Below are positions 1 to 8,897 of a stretch of DNA of 64,000 nucleotides, in pieces. Under the pieces are notes generated by a model. It was given only the letters and a program-made list of their open reading frames with translations. It was not told the DNA's origin and made no database searches. Numbering within the stretch: the stretch's first letter is position 1; every line of letters begins with the position of its first letter. The translations under genes were made by a program, and so were the position numbers. Source of the DNA: CAYPGJ01 sp050174775 (lineage in GTDB: Bacteria > Planctomycetota > Phycisphaerae > Phycisphaerales > UBA1924); assembly GCA_050174775.1 (NCBI GenBank), contig JBFXJP010000007.1, positions 1-64,000 on the forward strand. The letters run 5' to 3'.

Positions 1-1254
1 ACCTTCCCGAGCGCCTCAGCACGCTCCCCCCACCGCGCAAACACCCCCACCTCAGCCCCCACCTCCTTGAGCCCGCACCCCGCGGCCCGCGCCGCCCCCC
101 CCAGCCCCCAACACACCGATCCGCTTCCCCTTTACCTCGCCCATCCCCGCGCGCACCCACCCCGCCACCGCAGGCGCATCGGTGTTCAACACCCGCGCCC
201 GCGCGCCCTCCACCACCAGCGTGTTCGCCGCGCCGATCCGACCCGCACGCTCCTCTATCTCCCATCCCTCCTCCCGCGCGAGCCGCACCAGGTGCTCCTT
301 GTGCGGGCTCGTCACCGCGGCCCCGCAAAGCTCCACCCCCTCATGCCCCATCAGCTCCAACACGCTTGCCTTGAACGCCTCCCAGCTCTCCGCCACAGGA
401 AGCGGCACGAACACGCCGTCATGCTCCACACCCGCCGCATGAAACCCCGTGTTGTGCACCAGCGGTGACAGCGACTGACGCACCGGCCAACCGATCACCC
501 CGTACACCCGTGTCGTCTCTCGCACGCTCTGCGCGCGATACAGGCCCGTCATCTCCCCGAGCGTCACCTGCCCCTCCGCAGTGGCCGCGCTCGCGCGCAC
601 CGGCGCAAACCCGAGCAACGCCCCGAACTTCCCCCCGACCACGCGCGACAACACCCCCGCCTCCCCCATCGCCATCGCGATCATCGGCCTCGACCGCTCC
701 CGCAGCAGATCGAACACCTCGAGCGCATCCCGCACCGAGCGCGCCCGATACGCCACCTTCACCACGCCCTCCTCTCCCCCCGGATGCTCGCGCGACATCC
801 GCTCCACCCGACGCAGCAGGTCCGCCGGCCGCCCGCCGAAATCATGAAAGGACAGGATCAACCTCGTGCCTACGTCGCGCCGCTGACCGGGGTGCGCCAC
901 ACACAGCAGAACCTTCTGACGCAGATTCGCCGACCGCTCCCACGTCGACCACTCCACGTCCAGATACGCCGGCGCACGCTCCAGCGTGGCCAACGCCTCG
1001 AACAGGCTCACTCGCGATGCGTCATCTCCGTCGTACTCCCCCCCCTCCGACACCGGTCGGCACGTCACGATGCAAGGCAGGGGCGACTCCTGCACCACCC
1101 GCATCGCGCCCAGCCTCCCATCCTCATCCCCCTCCCCGTGGAACAGCCCGTCCAGCCGGTACTCCACGAGATCCGCGCCGCCCTCCCGCGCCAGCCCCGC
1201 ATCCGCGAGCGCCGTCTCGACGTCATGGGCCAGCACCGGCGCGCAGATCAGCAT
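1..1254 (-). CDS. aroDE: Bifunctional 3-dehydroquinate dehydratase / shikimate dehydrogenase (AroDE fusion), incomplete and apparently frameshifted
   Basis: Shikimate pathway: dehydration of 3-dehydroquinate, then NADPH reduction to shikimate. Residues 1-230 are a type I dehydroquinase with catalytic His137 (LSFHDFGG) and Schiff-base Lys166 (VVKVAYRA). From about residue 250 a shikimate dehydrogenase follows, with the substrate motif GWPVRQSLSPLVHN, Lys319 in VTSPHKE, the GAANT motif and NTD at 357-359. The frame stops early at 52-54, inside the nucleotide-binding glycine loop. Skipping one base in the run of eight C at 95-102 restores a normal continuation (ARAAGCGLKEVGAEVGVFAR and onward) that leaves the window at position 1. 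Either the gene carries a real frameshift or the homopolymer was misread. Fused AroD-AroE proteins are known in plants, Chlamydiae and Planctomycetes. The start ATG at 1252-1254 has only a weak Shine-Dalgarno. Confidence 0.9.
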
Positions 1255-1349
1255 CCCCGGAGTCTACTGACGCCCCCTCCCCACGCCCGAACCGCCGCCT
1301 CGCCCCTGTCACCCCCCGCCACAATCCCCGAACCAACTCCAAAAATGGA

Positions 1350-1383
1350 AACGCCTTTGTCCGGTGTCCCAGGCAAAGGCGTT
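1350..1383 (-). terminator. Rho-independent terminator or attenuator upstream of aroDE
   Basis: A perfect 10-bp inverted repeat, AACGCCTTTG at 1350-1359 and CAAAGGCGTT at 1374-1383, with a 14-nt loop. Read on the minus strand it is followed by TTTCCATTTTTGG, a T-rich tail. It lies 95 bp before the aroDE start codon. It could therefore end an independent small RNA or act as an attenuator for aroDE. Confidence 0.65.
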
Positions 1384-1541
1384 GACTCCTCCAAGAGTGT
1401 GGCAGTTTGTTGGCGTCTCGGCTCAGGGGCCTTGGAGTGCCCCATCGCCCGCCGAAATCGCTGCAGACCGGTCTCCCAACCTGCCCAGCGAGGCACCCTA
1501 TCAGGGTGGTTCGAACGGTTTCCTGTGCTGAACCGTCCGAC
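1384..1541 (-). ncRNA. Candidate small structured RNA of about 190 nt (through the terminator), family unknown
   Basis: No convincing protein is encoded here. On the minus strand the stretch starts just after a good promoter (1548-1575) and ends at the terminator (1350-1383). It can fold into a row of short hairpins: ACGGTT/AACCGT, CACCCT-GAT-AGGGTG, GGGGC/GCCCC and ACTC/GAGT. I looked for 4.5S/SRP, tmRNA and RNase P signatures and did not find them. It may be a stand-alone regulatory RNA or the leader of aroDE. The call rests on promoter, hairpins and terminator in the right order. Confidence 0.4.
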
Positions 1542-1547
1542 AACCAG

Positions 1548-1575
1548 AATGTAGCACATCCCGGAATGGTGTCAA
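1548..1575 (-). promoter_or_regulatory. Sigma-70-type promoter (minus strand)
   Basis: On the minus strand TTGACA (1570-1575) is followed after 16 nt by TACATT (1548-1553), which is preceded by TG one base upstream (an extended -10). Transcription would begin near 1541 and run toward aroDE. It is the best match to the consensus in this non-coding stretch. Confidence 0.55.
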
Positions 1576-1991
1576 CCCAAAAAAGGCCACACCGACCGCC
1601 TCTCGCATCTCCCTCCTTGATGCGACGGGTGCCGGCTGCCTCTCAAGGACGAAGCGACGTGTATTCCTCGTCCTTCCCCTCAGGTTTTCCCGGACGAGCG
1701 CTCCCCCGCCACTCGTCCGAAAGCCCCTTCAGGGCACAGGTTTTCTAACCGCTTCGTCGATGAGTTAACACCGACGAAGCGGGCACAGGGATTCCGTGGG
1801 TCTTTACCTCGCCGCCGCTTTCCGGCATTGCACCGCGCAGCAGCAAGCGCCACGGAGGAGTCAACCGCGTAAACACCACAGCATCAGGGCCGTGTGTCAC
1901 CGTCCAAATTGTCGAAGAGAGTTGCTTCCCTCTCTCCATGCTTTGTTATGCAGGTCGCGGCCCGTTAGGCCACGCCTGTGCTTCCTCAACG
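1560..1991 (-). ncRNA. Hairpin-rich non-coding stretch, possible upstream part of a longer RNA
   Basis: There is no supported gene between 1255 and 2100. On the minus strand this part starts at a second promoter (1998-2025) and contains several perfect hairpins: arms 1749-1759/1772-1782 (11 bp), 1692-1698/1712-1718 (7 bp), 1647-1652/1668-1673 (6 bp) and 1603-1609/1619-1625 (7 bp). A run of six T follows near 1580. The 12-mer at 1854-1865 is exactly complementary to 1381-1392, so a transcript reaching the terminator could close a long-range helix. Function unknown. Confidence 0.3.
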
Positions 1992-1997
1992 CCACTC

Positions 1998-2025
1998 AAC
2001 ATACCAGCATCCGACAGTCGGTCAA
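1998..2025 (-). promoter_or_regulatory. Promoter-like site upstream of the hairpin-rich stretch (minus strand)
   Basis: On the minus strand TTGACC (2020-2025), a 16-nt spacer and TATGTT (1998-2003). A small inverted repeat CCGA-CAG-TCGG (2011-2021) lies in the spacer and could be an operator. The nearest coding gene upstream (nitrilase, also minus strand) ends at 2101. Confidence 0.4.
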
Positions 2026-2100
2026 GCCCTCGTATCCCGTTTTTCTCGTAGATATTTCCCCCCTTTCCCCCTCCCCATCACCACTCCAGCTTGCCCCACT

Positions 2101-2922
2101 TCACACCTCAAACTCACCACCCACATCCACCCTCGGCAGCAACCCGCGCTTCACATCCGACCACGCCGGGAACGCCTCGCGCCACGCTCGGCACGCACCC
2201 ACATCCACCTCCACACCCACAACACACTCCTCCGCACCCCCAAACGCCACACGCTCTCCCTTCCCATCGAACGCCACGCTCGCGCCCGGATACGAGAGAT
2301 ACGGGTCCTTCCCCACGCGATTCACACCCAGCACGATCGCCTGATTCTCGATCGCACGCGCACGCAGCAACGCCAGCCAGTGCTCCACGCGCTCGCTCGG
2401 CCAATTCGCCATCACCACGAACACCTCGCCCCCCAACATCCTCCCCGCACGGAACAACTCCGGAAAACGAAGGTCGTAGCACACGATCGGGCACACCCGC
2501 GTTTCGCCCTTGTTTTCAGGCGTTTTCCACCCGCACACACACACCCGCCCCCCGCCCCTGAATCGCTCCGCCTCACGCCCGTACGAGAACGGGTGAACCT
2601 TGTCATACCTCCCGACCTCGCGCCCGCCGCCATCAAACACGAGCGCGCGGTTCAGCCCCCAGCCATCCTCACCGCGCACGCTGATCCCGCCCATCAGCGT
2701 CACGCCGAACCGCGACGCCATCGACGACATCCACGCGCTCCCCTCTCCCCCCACGTCCGCGGTGCGCTCGACGTTCATCGAGAACCCCGTCTCGAACATC
2801 TCAGGCAGCACGACGAGATCGCCGCGCTCCACGCCCGCAGCGGAGATCAACCGCTCCGCCGTCGCGCGGTTCGCGCCCTTGTCCTCCCACACCACGTCCA
2901 TCTGCACCAGATGCGCCCGCAT
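2101..2922 (-). CDS. Carbon-nitrogen hydrolase, omega-amidase (YafV/Nit2) type
   Basis: A nitrilase-superfamily amidase. The three catalytic elements are visible: Glu in LPEMFETGFSM, Lys in RYDKVHPFSYG and Cys in CYDLRFPELFR. The LPEM-TGFSM form and a length of 273 residues match YafV-like omega-amidases, which hydrolyse 2-oxoglutaramate or 2-oxosuccinamate to the oxo acid and ammonia. The substrate here is inferred. The start at 2922 is chosen because AGGAGG stands 8 nt before it; an ATG 12 codons earlier (2958) lacks such a site. The protein has no signal peptide, so it is cytoplasmic. It is divergent from the PEP-CTERM gene at 3024. Confidence 0.85.
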   Translation of the reverse strand: MRAHLVQMDVVWEDKGANRATAERLISAAGVERGDLVVLPEMFETGFSMNVERTADVGGEGSAWMSSMASRFGVTLMGGISVRGEDGWGLNRALVFDGGGREVGRYDKVHPFSYGREAERFRGGGRVCVCGWKTPENKGETRVCPIVCYDLRFPELFRAGRMLGGEVFVVMANWPSERVEHWLALLRARAIENQAIVLGVNRVGKDPYLSYPGASVAFDGKGERVAFGGAEECVVGVEVDVGACRAWREAFPAWSDVKRGLLPRVDVGGEFEV

Positions 2923-3023
2923 GGTCCGCGCCTCCTCACGATCGTCCCAGAAGCACACAGCCGAGAACGATCCACGCTCGGCCCGCGCTTTGCTCCCCTC
3001 TCTCCCGGCACAGGAGAGAAAGC

Positions 3024-3929
3024 ATGGACATCATCAAGACCGCGATCGTAACCGGCATCGCAGCGTTCTCGACCCAATCACACGCGCAATCGGACCATCC
3101 CGCGTTCTCGGAGGTCGTCAAGGTCAACGCCGACGTTGCCGGCGCGACACACGCCCTCGCATCCGACGTCACCAGCGCATTCGGCCGCACCTGGGTCCGC
3201 TCCCCCGACATCGTCACCAGCGAGCCCGACTGGTCCCTCACCACCTCGCCCCCGCGCGCCTGCCCCCGCTTCTCGGACATGGACTTCGCCACCACCCCCG
3301 ACCTCCCCGAGTCCGGCCGCCACGAACTCTCCGTCGTCTTCACCAACCGCGCCCGCCCCGCCGTGGCCGGCCCCGACGTCTTCATCTTCTCCCTCTGGCG
3401 TGACGGCGCCCGCGCCGGCGTCCGCCCCGTCTTCGTCACCCCACAGGGCGAAATCATCGAAGGCCCCCGCATGTCCATCGCCGACGCGTCGCCCAAGCCC
3501 ATGACCATCGCGGGCCGCGTCTTCTTCGGCGTCGGCATCGACGTCGACGCCTGGGCCCAGCAGGGCGCCGCCCCCGAAGGCGCCGTCTGCGCAGGCGTCA
3601 TCCTCGACTACGAACGCAACGACGACGCCTTCGCCCCCATCAAGATCATGCTCGTCGAAGACTCCTTCGGGGGCAGCGGCGCCGCAGCATTCATGCGCCA
3701 AACCGTCGCCGCCTCCACATCCATGTGGAACGGCGCGCTCCGCCACACCGTCCTCGGCTCCAACGCGCCCGTCCGTGACGACCCCGGCTCGCCCTCCCCG
3801 CGCAACCCCTTCCCCTCTCCCGACTCACCCACCCCCGACGAGGCCCCCGAGGTCCCCAGCCCCGGCCCGACCTCCCTCGCGCTGCTCGGGCTCGCGTTCA
3901 CCGCCTCCCGCCGACGCCGCGCCGCCTGA
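3024..3929 (+). CDS. Secreted PEP-CTERM protein of unknown function
   Basis: 301 residues. The N-terminus (MDIIKTAIVTGIAAFSTQSHAQ) is a plausible signal peptide cleaved after SHA. The C-terminus has the tripartite sorting signal: a PSPGP motif, a short hydrophobic stretch (TSLALLGLAFT) and a basic tail (SRRRRAA). Such signals are recognised by exosortases, which anchor or release proteins at the envelope. The region before it (residues 255-275) is Pro/Ser/Asp-rich, like a linker. I do not recognise the central domain. The stop codon directly abuts that of the convergent enolase gene. Confidence 0.8.
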   Translation: MDIIKTAIVTGIAAFSTQSHAQSDHPAFSEVVKVNADVAGATHALASDVTSAFGRTWVRSPDIVTSEPDWSLTTSPPRACPRFSDMDFATTPDLPESGRHELSVVFTNRARPAVAGPDVFIFSLWRDGARAGVRPVFVTPQGEIIEGPRMSIADASPKPMTIAGRVFFGVGIDVDAWAQQGAAPEGAVCAGVILDYERNDDAFAPIKIMLVEDSFGGSGAAAFMRQTVAASTSMWNGALRHTVLGSNAPVRDDPGSPSPRNPFPSPDSPTPDEAPEVPSPGPTSLALLGLAFTASRRRRAA

Positions 3930-5240
3930 TCACCCCCTCGACCACGTCGACGAGCCGTACACCGCGCTGTCACCCAGCTCCTCCGAGATCCGAATCAGCT
4001 GGTTGTACTTCGCGTTACGATCCGAACGCGCAGGCGCCCCCGTCTTGATCTGCCCGCAGTTCGTCGCCACGGCAAGGTCCGCGATCGTCGCGTCCTCCGT
4101 CTCGCCCGACCGGTGCGACATCACCGCGCCGAACGAGCGACGCATCGCCATCCCCACCGCATCCAACGCCTCCGACAGCGATCCGATCTGATTCACCTTC
4201 ACCAGGATCGCGTTCGCGCACCCCTCCTTGAACCCGCGCTCCAGGAACTTCGTGTTCGTCACGAACAGATCGTCACCGACGAGCTGCACGTCCTTCCCGA
4301 GCCGATCCGTCAGCTTCCTCCATCCCGCCCAATCGTTCTCCGCAAGCCCGTCCTCGATCGACCGCACCGGGTAGTTCTTCCGCCACCGATCCCAGATGTC
4401 GATCATCTCGTCCGCCGTGGCCACACGGTCCGGATTCGACTTGAAGAAGCAGTACCCCTCCTTGCCGCGCTCCTTCGCCTCGTTCCAAAGCTCCGACGAC
4501 GCCGGGTCGAGCGCGACGAAGATCTGCTCCCCCCACTTGTACCCCGCTTTGGCCGTGGCCTTCTCGAGCAGCCGAAGCGCATCCTCGTTGTCTTTGAGGT
4601 CCGGCGCGAACCCCCCCTCATCCCCCACGGCCGTCGACAGATGCTGCTCGTGCAGCACGCCGCGAAGCGCGTGATACACCTCCACCGACGCCCGCAGCCC
4701 CTCCTCGAACGAATCGAACCCCCAGGGCTGCACCATGAACTCCTGGAAGTCCACCGTGTTGTCCGCATGCTTGCCCCCGTTCAGCACGTTGAACATCGGA
4801 ACCGGCAGCACGCACGCGTTCGTCCCGCCCACGTACCGATACAGCGGCAGACCGCACGCCGAGGCCGCGGCCTTCGCATTCGCCATCGACACCGCCAGCA
4901 CCGCGTTCGCCCCCAACCGGTGCTTGTTCGCCGTCGCATCCATCTCGATCATCGCGCCGTCCACGCCCCGCTGGTCCCGCGCGTCACGCCCGATGATCTC
5001 CGGCGCGATCTTCTCCTCCACGTTCCGCAACGCCTGCGAAACGCCCTTCCCCATCCAACGCTTCTTGTCCCCGTCCCGAAGCTCCACGGCCTCGTGCTCA
5101 CCCGTCGATGCGCCCGAGGGCACGGCCGCGCGACCCATCGCGCCCCCAGCCAGCTCCACCTCCGCCTCCACCGTCGGGTTCCCCCGAGAGTCCAGCACCT
5201 GCCGCGCGCGAACCCCGACGATCTCAAACTCCAGCGACAT
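3930..5240 (-). CDS. eno: Enolase (phosphopyruvate hydratase)
   Basis: Interconverts 2-phosphoglycerate and phosphoenolpyruvate in glycolysis. The 436-residue length is normal. Visible active-site residues: metal ligands Asp245 (ALDP), Glu296 (SIEDG) and Asp323 (VGDDL); catalytic Glu208 (GDEGG) and Lys348 (LVKVNQIGS); and the signature SHRSGETEDATIADLAVA starting at 375. No frame damage. Together with pyk at 8.9 kb and gnd at 45.4 kb it covers central carbon metabolism, but the three genes are not clustered. Convergent with the PEP-CTERM gene at zero spacing. Confidence 0.97.
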   Translation of the reverse strand: MSLEFEIVGVRARQVLDSRGNPTVEAEVELAGGAMGRAAVPSGASTGEHEAVELRDGDKKRWMGKGVSQALRNVEEKIAPEIIGRDARDQRGVDGAMIEMDATANKHRLGANAVLAVSMANAKAAASACGLPLYRYVGGTNACVLPVPMFNVLNGGKHADNTVDFQEFMVQPWGFDSFEEGLRASVEVYHALRGVLHEQHLSTAVGDEGGFAPDLKDNEDALRLLEKATAKAGYKWGEQIFVALDPASSELWNEAKERGKEGYCFFKSNPDRVATADEMIDIWDRWRKNYPVRSIEDGLAENDWAGWRKLTDRLGKDVQLVGDDLFVTNTKFLERGFKEGCANAILVKVNQIGSLSEALDAVGMAMRRSFGAVMSHRSGETEDATIADLAVATNCGQIKTGAPARSDRNAKYNQLIRISEELGDSAVYGSSTWSRG

Positions 5241-5397
5241 CAGACGCCTCCTCTGTTCATGCCGACCCGCTCGCTCTCAGCCCCCCTCGTACGCGCCCTC
5301 GAGGACACGGGTTCCGATCATACAGACCGCTTTTTGCGCGACCCCCACGCCCATCCCGCCCCCGCGCTGATATCGTGAAGGCAAGGACCCGCGCGCG

Positions 5398-6102
5398 ATG
5401 CCCACCACCCCAGAAGGCTTTGCCAAACGGCTCGACCGCCTCAAGGCCGACCTGATCGAACAGGGACGACGCGTCCACGCCGTCATCGACCGCGCCGTCG
5501 AAGCCGTCTTCGAGCCCTCCGACCGCAAAGCAGCCTGGGTCGTCCAGCAGGACCACGAGATCGACCGCGTCGACGTCAACATCGAAAAAGCCTGCGTCGC
5601 CCTTCTCACCGACGCCACCCACGACGGCGCCGCACTCACACAGGACCAGCTCCGGCTCGTCCTCACCATCGTGAAGCTCAACAACGAGCTCGAACGCATC
5701 GCCGACGCCGCCGTCGCCATCGCCGAGCAAACCGCGCACTTCACGTCCGCAGGCGCACGCCCCCCCGACGCCTTCCGCGTCATGGCCAACTCCGTCATCG
5801 GCATCTACGAAACCTCCCTCCGCGCCTTCGAGGTCCTCGACACCGAGCAGGCCCGCGGCGTCCTCGCCAGCGAAGACACCGCGCTCGCCTTCAAGAAGGC
5901 CGTCCTCCGCGAGACCGAAGAAGCCCTGGCCGCAGGCTCCCGCTCCGTCGACACCGCCTTCTGCCTCCACGAGATGGCCGCATCGCTCGACCGCATCGCC
6001 GACCACTGCTCCAACGTCGCCGAACAGGTCATCTACCTCGCCACCGGCGCCATCGTCCGCCACGAGGGCGGCAAGTGGACCAGCCCGATGCAGCCCCACT
6101 GA
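5398..6102 (+). CDS. phoU: PhoU-domain phosphate-signalling protein
   Basis: 234 residues, all helical in character, with two PhoU-type three-helix repeats (about 15-105 and 120-215). Conserved signatures are visible: LKLNNELERIADAAVAIAEQ in the first repeat (written here as VKLNNELERIADAA) and LDRIADHCSNVAEQVIY in the second. Both carry the E/DR-AD-N metal-cluster pattern. PhoU proteins modulate the Pst transporter and PhoR signalling. No pst or phoB/R genes are nearby, so this copy stands alone. It starts 157 bp from the divergent enolase gene, and the UDP-sugar pyrophosphorylase gene follows after 57 bp. Confidence 0.9.
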   Translation: MPTTPEGFAKRLDRLKADLIEQGRRVHAVIDRAVEAVFEPSDRKAAWVVQQDHEIDRVDVNIEKACVALLTDATHDGAALTQDQLRLVLTIVKLNNELERIADAAVAIAEQTAHFTSAGARPPDAFRVMANSVIGIYETSLRAFEVLDTEQARGVLASEDTALAFKKAVLRETEEALAAGSRSVDTAFCLHEMAASLDRIADHCSNVAEQVIYLATGAIVRHEGGKWTSPMQPH

Positions 6103-6159
6103 TCACTCACCCCGCGCTCGCGCGCCCGCTCCACACCCCCTTCGCCAGAGACACACACC

Positions 6160-7596
6160 ATGACCACGGACGTCGCATCGCTCCGCCGCAAACTCCAGCC
6201 ACACGCCCAGGACCACCTCCTGCGCTTCGCCGACGAACTCTCCGAACACGCCCGCGCCGGCCTCCTCCGCCAGATCCAAGACCTCGACCTCCCCTCACTC
6301 GACCGCCTCATCCACACCTACGTCCGCAACAAACCCGCCCACCACACACCCGCCACCATCGACCCCGTCCACGCATACTCCCTCGACGGACGACGCGCCT
6401 CCTCCACCTGGGACCGCAATCACTTCCGCTCACTCGGCGAATCACTCATCCGCGCCGGCAAAGTCGCCGCGTTCACCGTCGCCGGCGGTCAAGGCTCCCG
6501 CCTCGGCTTCGACGGCCCCAAAGGCGTCTACCAGGCCGGCGCCGTCACCCGCAAACCGCTCTTCGCCTTCCTCGCCGAATCCGTCGCCGCCTCCGCAAAG
6601 CGCTATAACACACGCATCCCCTGGTACATCATGACCTCACCCCTCAACCACGCCGCTACCGTCGGCTTCTTCGGATCACACAACTACCTCGGCCTCGAGC
6701 CCGACGACGTCATGTTCTTCCCCCAAGGCGTACTCCCCACCTTCGAAATGGCCTCCGGACGCATCCTCCTCGCCTCCAAGTCCGAACTCGCCGTCAACCC
6801 CGACGGCCACGGCGGCTCCCTCCGCGCACTCCGCGCCTCCGGCGCACTCGCCGACATGCGCAAACGTGGCGTCGAGCACATCTCCTACACCCAAATCGAC
6901 AACCCCCTCGTCCGCGTCATCGACCCCGTCTTCCTCGGCCTCCACGCGCACGCCGACGACTCCTCAGCCGAAATGTCCTCCAAAATGGTCGCCAAGGCCC
7001 ACGCGCGCGAAAAGGTCGGCGTCTTCTGTCGCGCCGACAACAAAACCCAGGTCATCGAATACTCCGATCTCCCCTCCTCCCTCGCCGAAGCCGTCGACCC
7101 CGAAGGCCGACTCCGCTTCAACGCCGGCTCCATCGCCGTCCACATCCTCTCCCGCGCCTTCGTCGAACGCCTCACCGACGGCTCCGACTTCGCCCTCCCC
7201 TACCACCGCGCCGAAAAGAAAACCCCCCACGTCGACCTCGAGTCCGGCCGCGTCGTCGAGCCCTCCACGCCCAACGCCGTCAAGCTCGAAACCTTCGTCT
7301 TCGACGCCATCCCCCTCGCGCAATCCTCCATCGTTCTCGAAACCGACCGCGTCGAGGAGTTCGCCCCCATCAAGAACGCCGAGGGCGCCGATTCTCCCGC
7401 CTCCTGCGCCGCGTTCCAAACCGAGCGCGCCGCCCGCTGGCTCGAGCGCGCAGGCGTCACCGTCCCGCGACGCGAAGACGGCTCACCCGAGTGCGTTCTC
7501 GAAATCTCCCCGCTCACCGCCCTCGAACCCGACGACCTCCGCGCCCTCCCCTCACTCCCCCGCGCCATCGAGCCCGGCGCCCACGTCGTCATCTAA
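6160..7596 (+). CDS. UDP-N-acetylglucosamine/UDP-sugar pyrophosphorylase, UAP1-like
   Basis: 478 residues of the UDPGP family that includes eukaryotic UAP1. It would make UDP-HexNAc (or UDP-glucose) from UTP and the sugar 1-phosphate. The nucleotide loop TVAGGQGSRLG with GPKG is near residues 105-125, followed by substrate-loop features (PWYIMTS, FFPQG, PDGHGG, YTQIDNPL, KVGVFCRADNK) in the order seen in UAP1. Bacteria usually use GlmU for UDP-GlcNAc, so this is a second route or serves another sugar; the exact substrate is inferred. Its TAA stop overlaps the stop of the convergent cinA gene. Confidence 0.9.
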   Translation: MTTDVASLRRKLQPHAQDHLLRFADELSEHARAGLLRQIQDLDLPSLDRLIHTYVRNKPAHHTPATIDPVHAYSLDGRRASSTWDRNHFRSLGESLIRAGKVAAFTVAGGQGSRLGFDGPKGVYQAGAVTRKPLFAFLAESVAASAKRYNTRIPWYIMTSPLNHAATVGFFGSHNYLGLEPDDVMFFPQGVLPTFEMASGRILLASKSELAVNPDGHGGSLRALRASGALADMRKRGVEHISYTQIDNPLVRVIDPVFLGLHAHADDSSAEMSSKMVAKAHAREKVGVFCRADNKTQVIEYSDLPSSLAEAVDPEGRLRFNAGSIAVHILSRAFVERLTDGSDFALPYHRAEKKTPHVDLESGRVVEPSTPNAVKLETFVFDAIPLAQSSIVLETDRVEEFAPIKNAEGADSPASCAAFQTERAARWLERAGVTVPRREDGSPECVLEISPLTALEPDDLRALPSLPRAIEPGAHVVI

Positions 7597-8897
7597 TCCC
7601 CCTTCAGCCCGCGCTCAGCGAGCAACCTCACACCTTCCACCCCCTCAATCCCGAAGTGCAGCATCGACAGCGCGCTCTGCACCGACCTCAACCGCACCAC
7701 CGCGCGCTCACCCCGAAACAAAAACCGCCGCACCTCCGTCCGCGCCATCCCTTTCTCTCTCCACGACCGCGCGATGAACACCGTCCCCACCGGCTTCTCC
7801 TCGCTCCCCCCGCTCGGCCCCGCCACCCCCGTCACGCTCAACGCGTGATCCGCATCCCCGTTCACCAGCGCCCCCTCACTCATCGCCCGCGCCACCTCTT
7901 CCGACACGGCGCCCACCCGCGCCACCAACTCTCTCGCCACACCCAACTCCATCGCCTTCATCTCATTCGAATACGTCACCCACCCTCCCAAAAACGCCCC
8001 CGACGCCCCCGCCACATCCCCGAACGCCGCGCCCAACATCCCGGCCGTGCACGACTCCGCGCACACCACTGTCTCCCCGCGCGCGATCAACCTCCGCAGC
8101 ACACTCCCCGCCAACGTCTCCTCCCCCGCGCCGAACACGTGCGCCCCCAGCACGCCCCGCGCCTCCTTCTCCGCCTCATCCAGCCGCGCCCGCGCCTCCC
8201 CCTCCTCACCCCGATACCGCATCCGCAGCGTGATCACCGTCTCGGACACCGTGATCCCCACCATCGGATTCCGATCCCGCGCGAGCAACCCGCCCAACCG
8301 CTGCGCCGCGTCCGCCTCCGCAATCCCGCACGCGTGCACAAACCGCGTCCACACCCGCGCCCCCGCAGCGATGCGCAGCCCATCACGCGCCCATCCCTCG
8401 AACATCGGCCGCATCTCTCTCGGCGGACCCGGCAAACACACCACGTCACACGCCCCCACACGCCCCACCAACCCCGCCGCCGTCCCCGCATCGTTCTTCA
8501 AACACCGCGCCCCGCTCGGGCGCATCGTCTGCGTCCGCTGCGTCTCCGTCATCTCCCTCCCCCGCGCACGCACGTACGCCGTGATCCACTCCAGCGCGCC
8601 CGCGTCCTCCACCAGCTCCTCCCCCATCGCGCGCGCCAACCCCTCCCGCGTCAGATCATCAGCCGTCGGCCCCAACCCACCCGTCGTCACCACCAGATCA
8701 TGATCGCGCGCCAACCGCTCGAACGTCGCCGCGATCAGCCCCGCGTCGTCCGGCACGCTCGCGTGCTCACCCACCAGCGCCCCGGAGTCCGACAACCTCT
8801 GCGCAATCCACCTCGAGTTCGTGTCGAGCTTCTGCCCAAGGCATATCTCATCCCCGATCGACACCACCCCCACGCGCTCGTGCGGGCCCCCGCTCAC
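7593..8897 (-). CDS. cinA: CinA: nicotinamide-nucleotide amidase with N-terminal CinA/MoaB-like domain
   Basis: The N-terminal half (about 1-170) is the COG1058 domain: SIGDE, the NS in DTNSRW, TTGGLGPTADD and CLPGPPREM. The C-terminal half is a PncC amidase (CAESCTAGMLG, GGWVTYSNEMK, VTGVAGPSGGS), which deamidates NMN in pyridine-nucleotide salvage. The start is taken as GTG at 8897, which overlaps the pyk stop in a GTGA arrangement. This gives 434 residues and begins just before the conserved VGVVSIGDE. The upstream ATG at 9008 would lie deep inside pyk and adds low-complexity residues. Translation is probably coupled to pyk. Confidence 0.93.
   Translation of the reverse strand: MSGGPHERVGVVSIGDEICLGQKLDTNSRWIAQRLSDSGALVGEHASVPDDAGLIAATFERLARDHDLVVTTGGLGPTADDLTREGLARAMGEELVEDAGALEWITAYVRARGREMTETQRTQTMRPSGARCLKNDAGTAAGLVGRVGACDVVCLPGPPREMRPMFEGWARDGLRIAAGARVWTRFVHACGIAEADAAQRLGGLLARDRNPMVGITVSETVITLRMRYRGEEGEARARLDEAEKEARGVLGAHVFGAGEETLAGSVLRRLIARGETVVCAESCTAGMLGAAFGDVAGASGAFLGGWVTYSNEMKAMELGVARELVARVGAVSEEVARAMSEGALVNGDADHALSVTGVAGPSGGSEEKPVGTVFIARSWREKGMARTEVRRFLFRGERAVVRLRSVQSALSMLHFGIEGVEGVRLLAERGLKGD

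Noticed and set aside
1505..1520. Plus-strand AGGGTGGTTCGAACGG resembling the T-box antiterminator motif
   Set aside because: The match to AGGGTGGTACCGCG is partial, there is no specifier domain, and no plus-strand gene follows.
1745..1939. Short open frame on the minus strand (64 codons)
   Set aside because: Its sequence is made of the hairpin arms, it has no ribosome site, and the composition is not gene-like.
1350..1991. tmRNA, RNase P RNA or SRP RNA in the hairpin-rich stretch
   Set aside because: No tRNA-like end with a T arm, no GAGGAAAGTCC-type RNase P core, and no SRP GGAA/AGCAG loop was found.
2600..3403. Long plus-strand open frame overlapping the nitrilase and PEP-CTERM genes
   Set aside because: A Pro/Arg/Ser-rich shadow frame, the usual by-product of high GC; both overlapped genes have clear family motifs.
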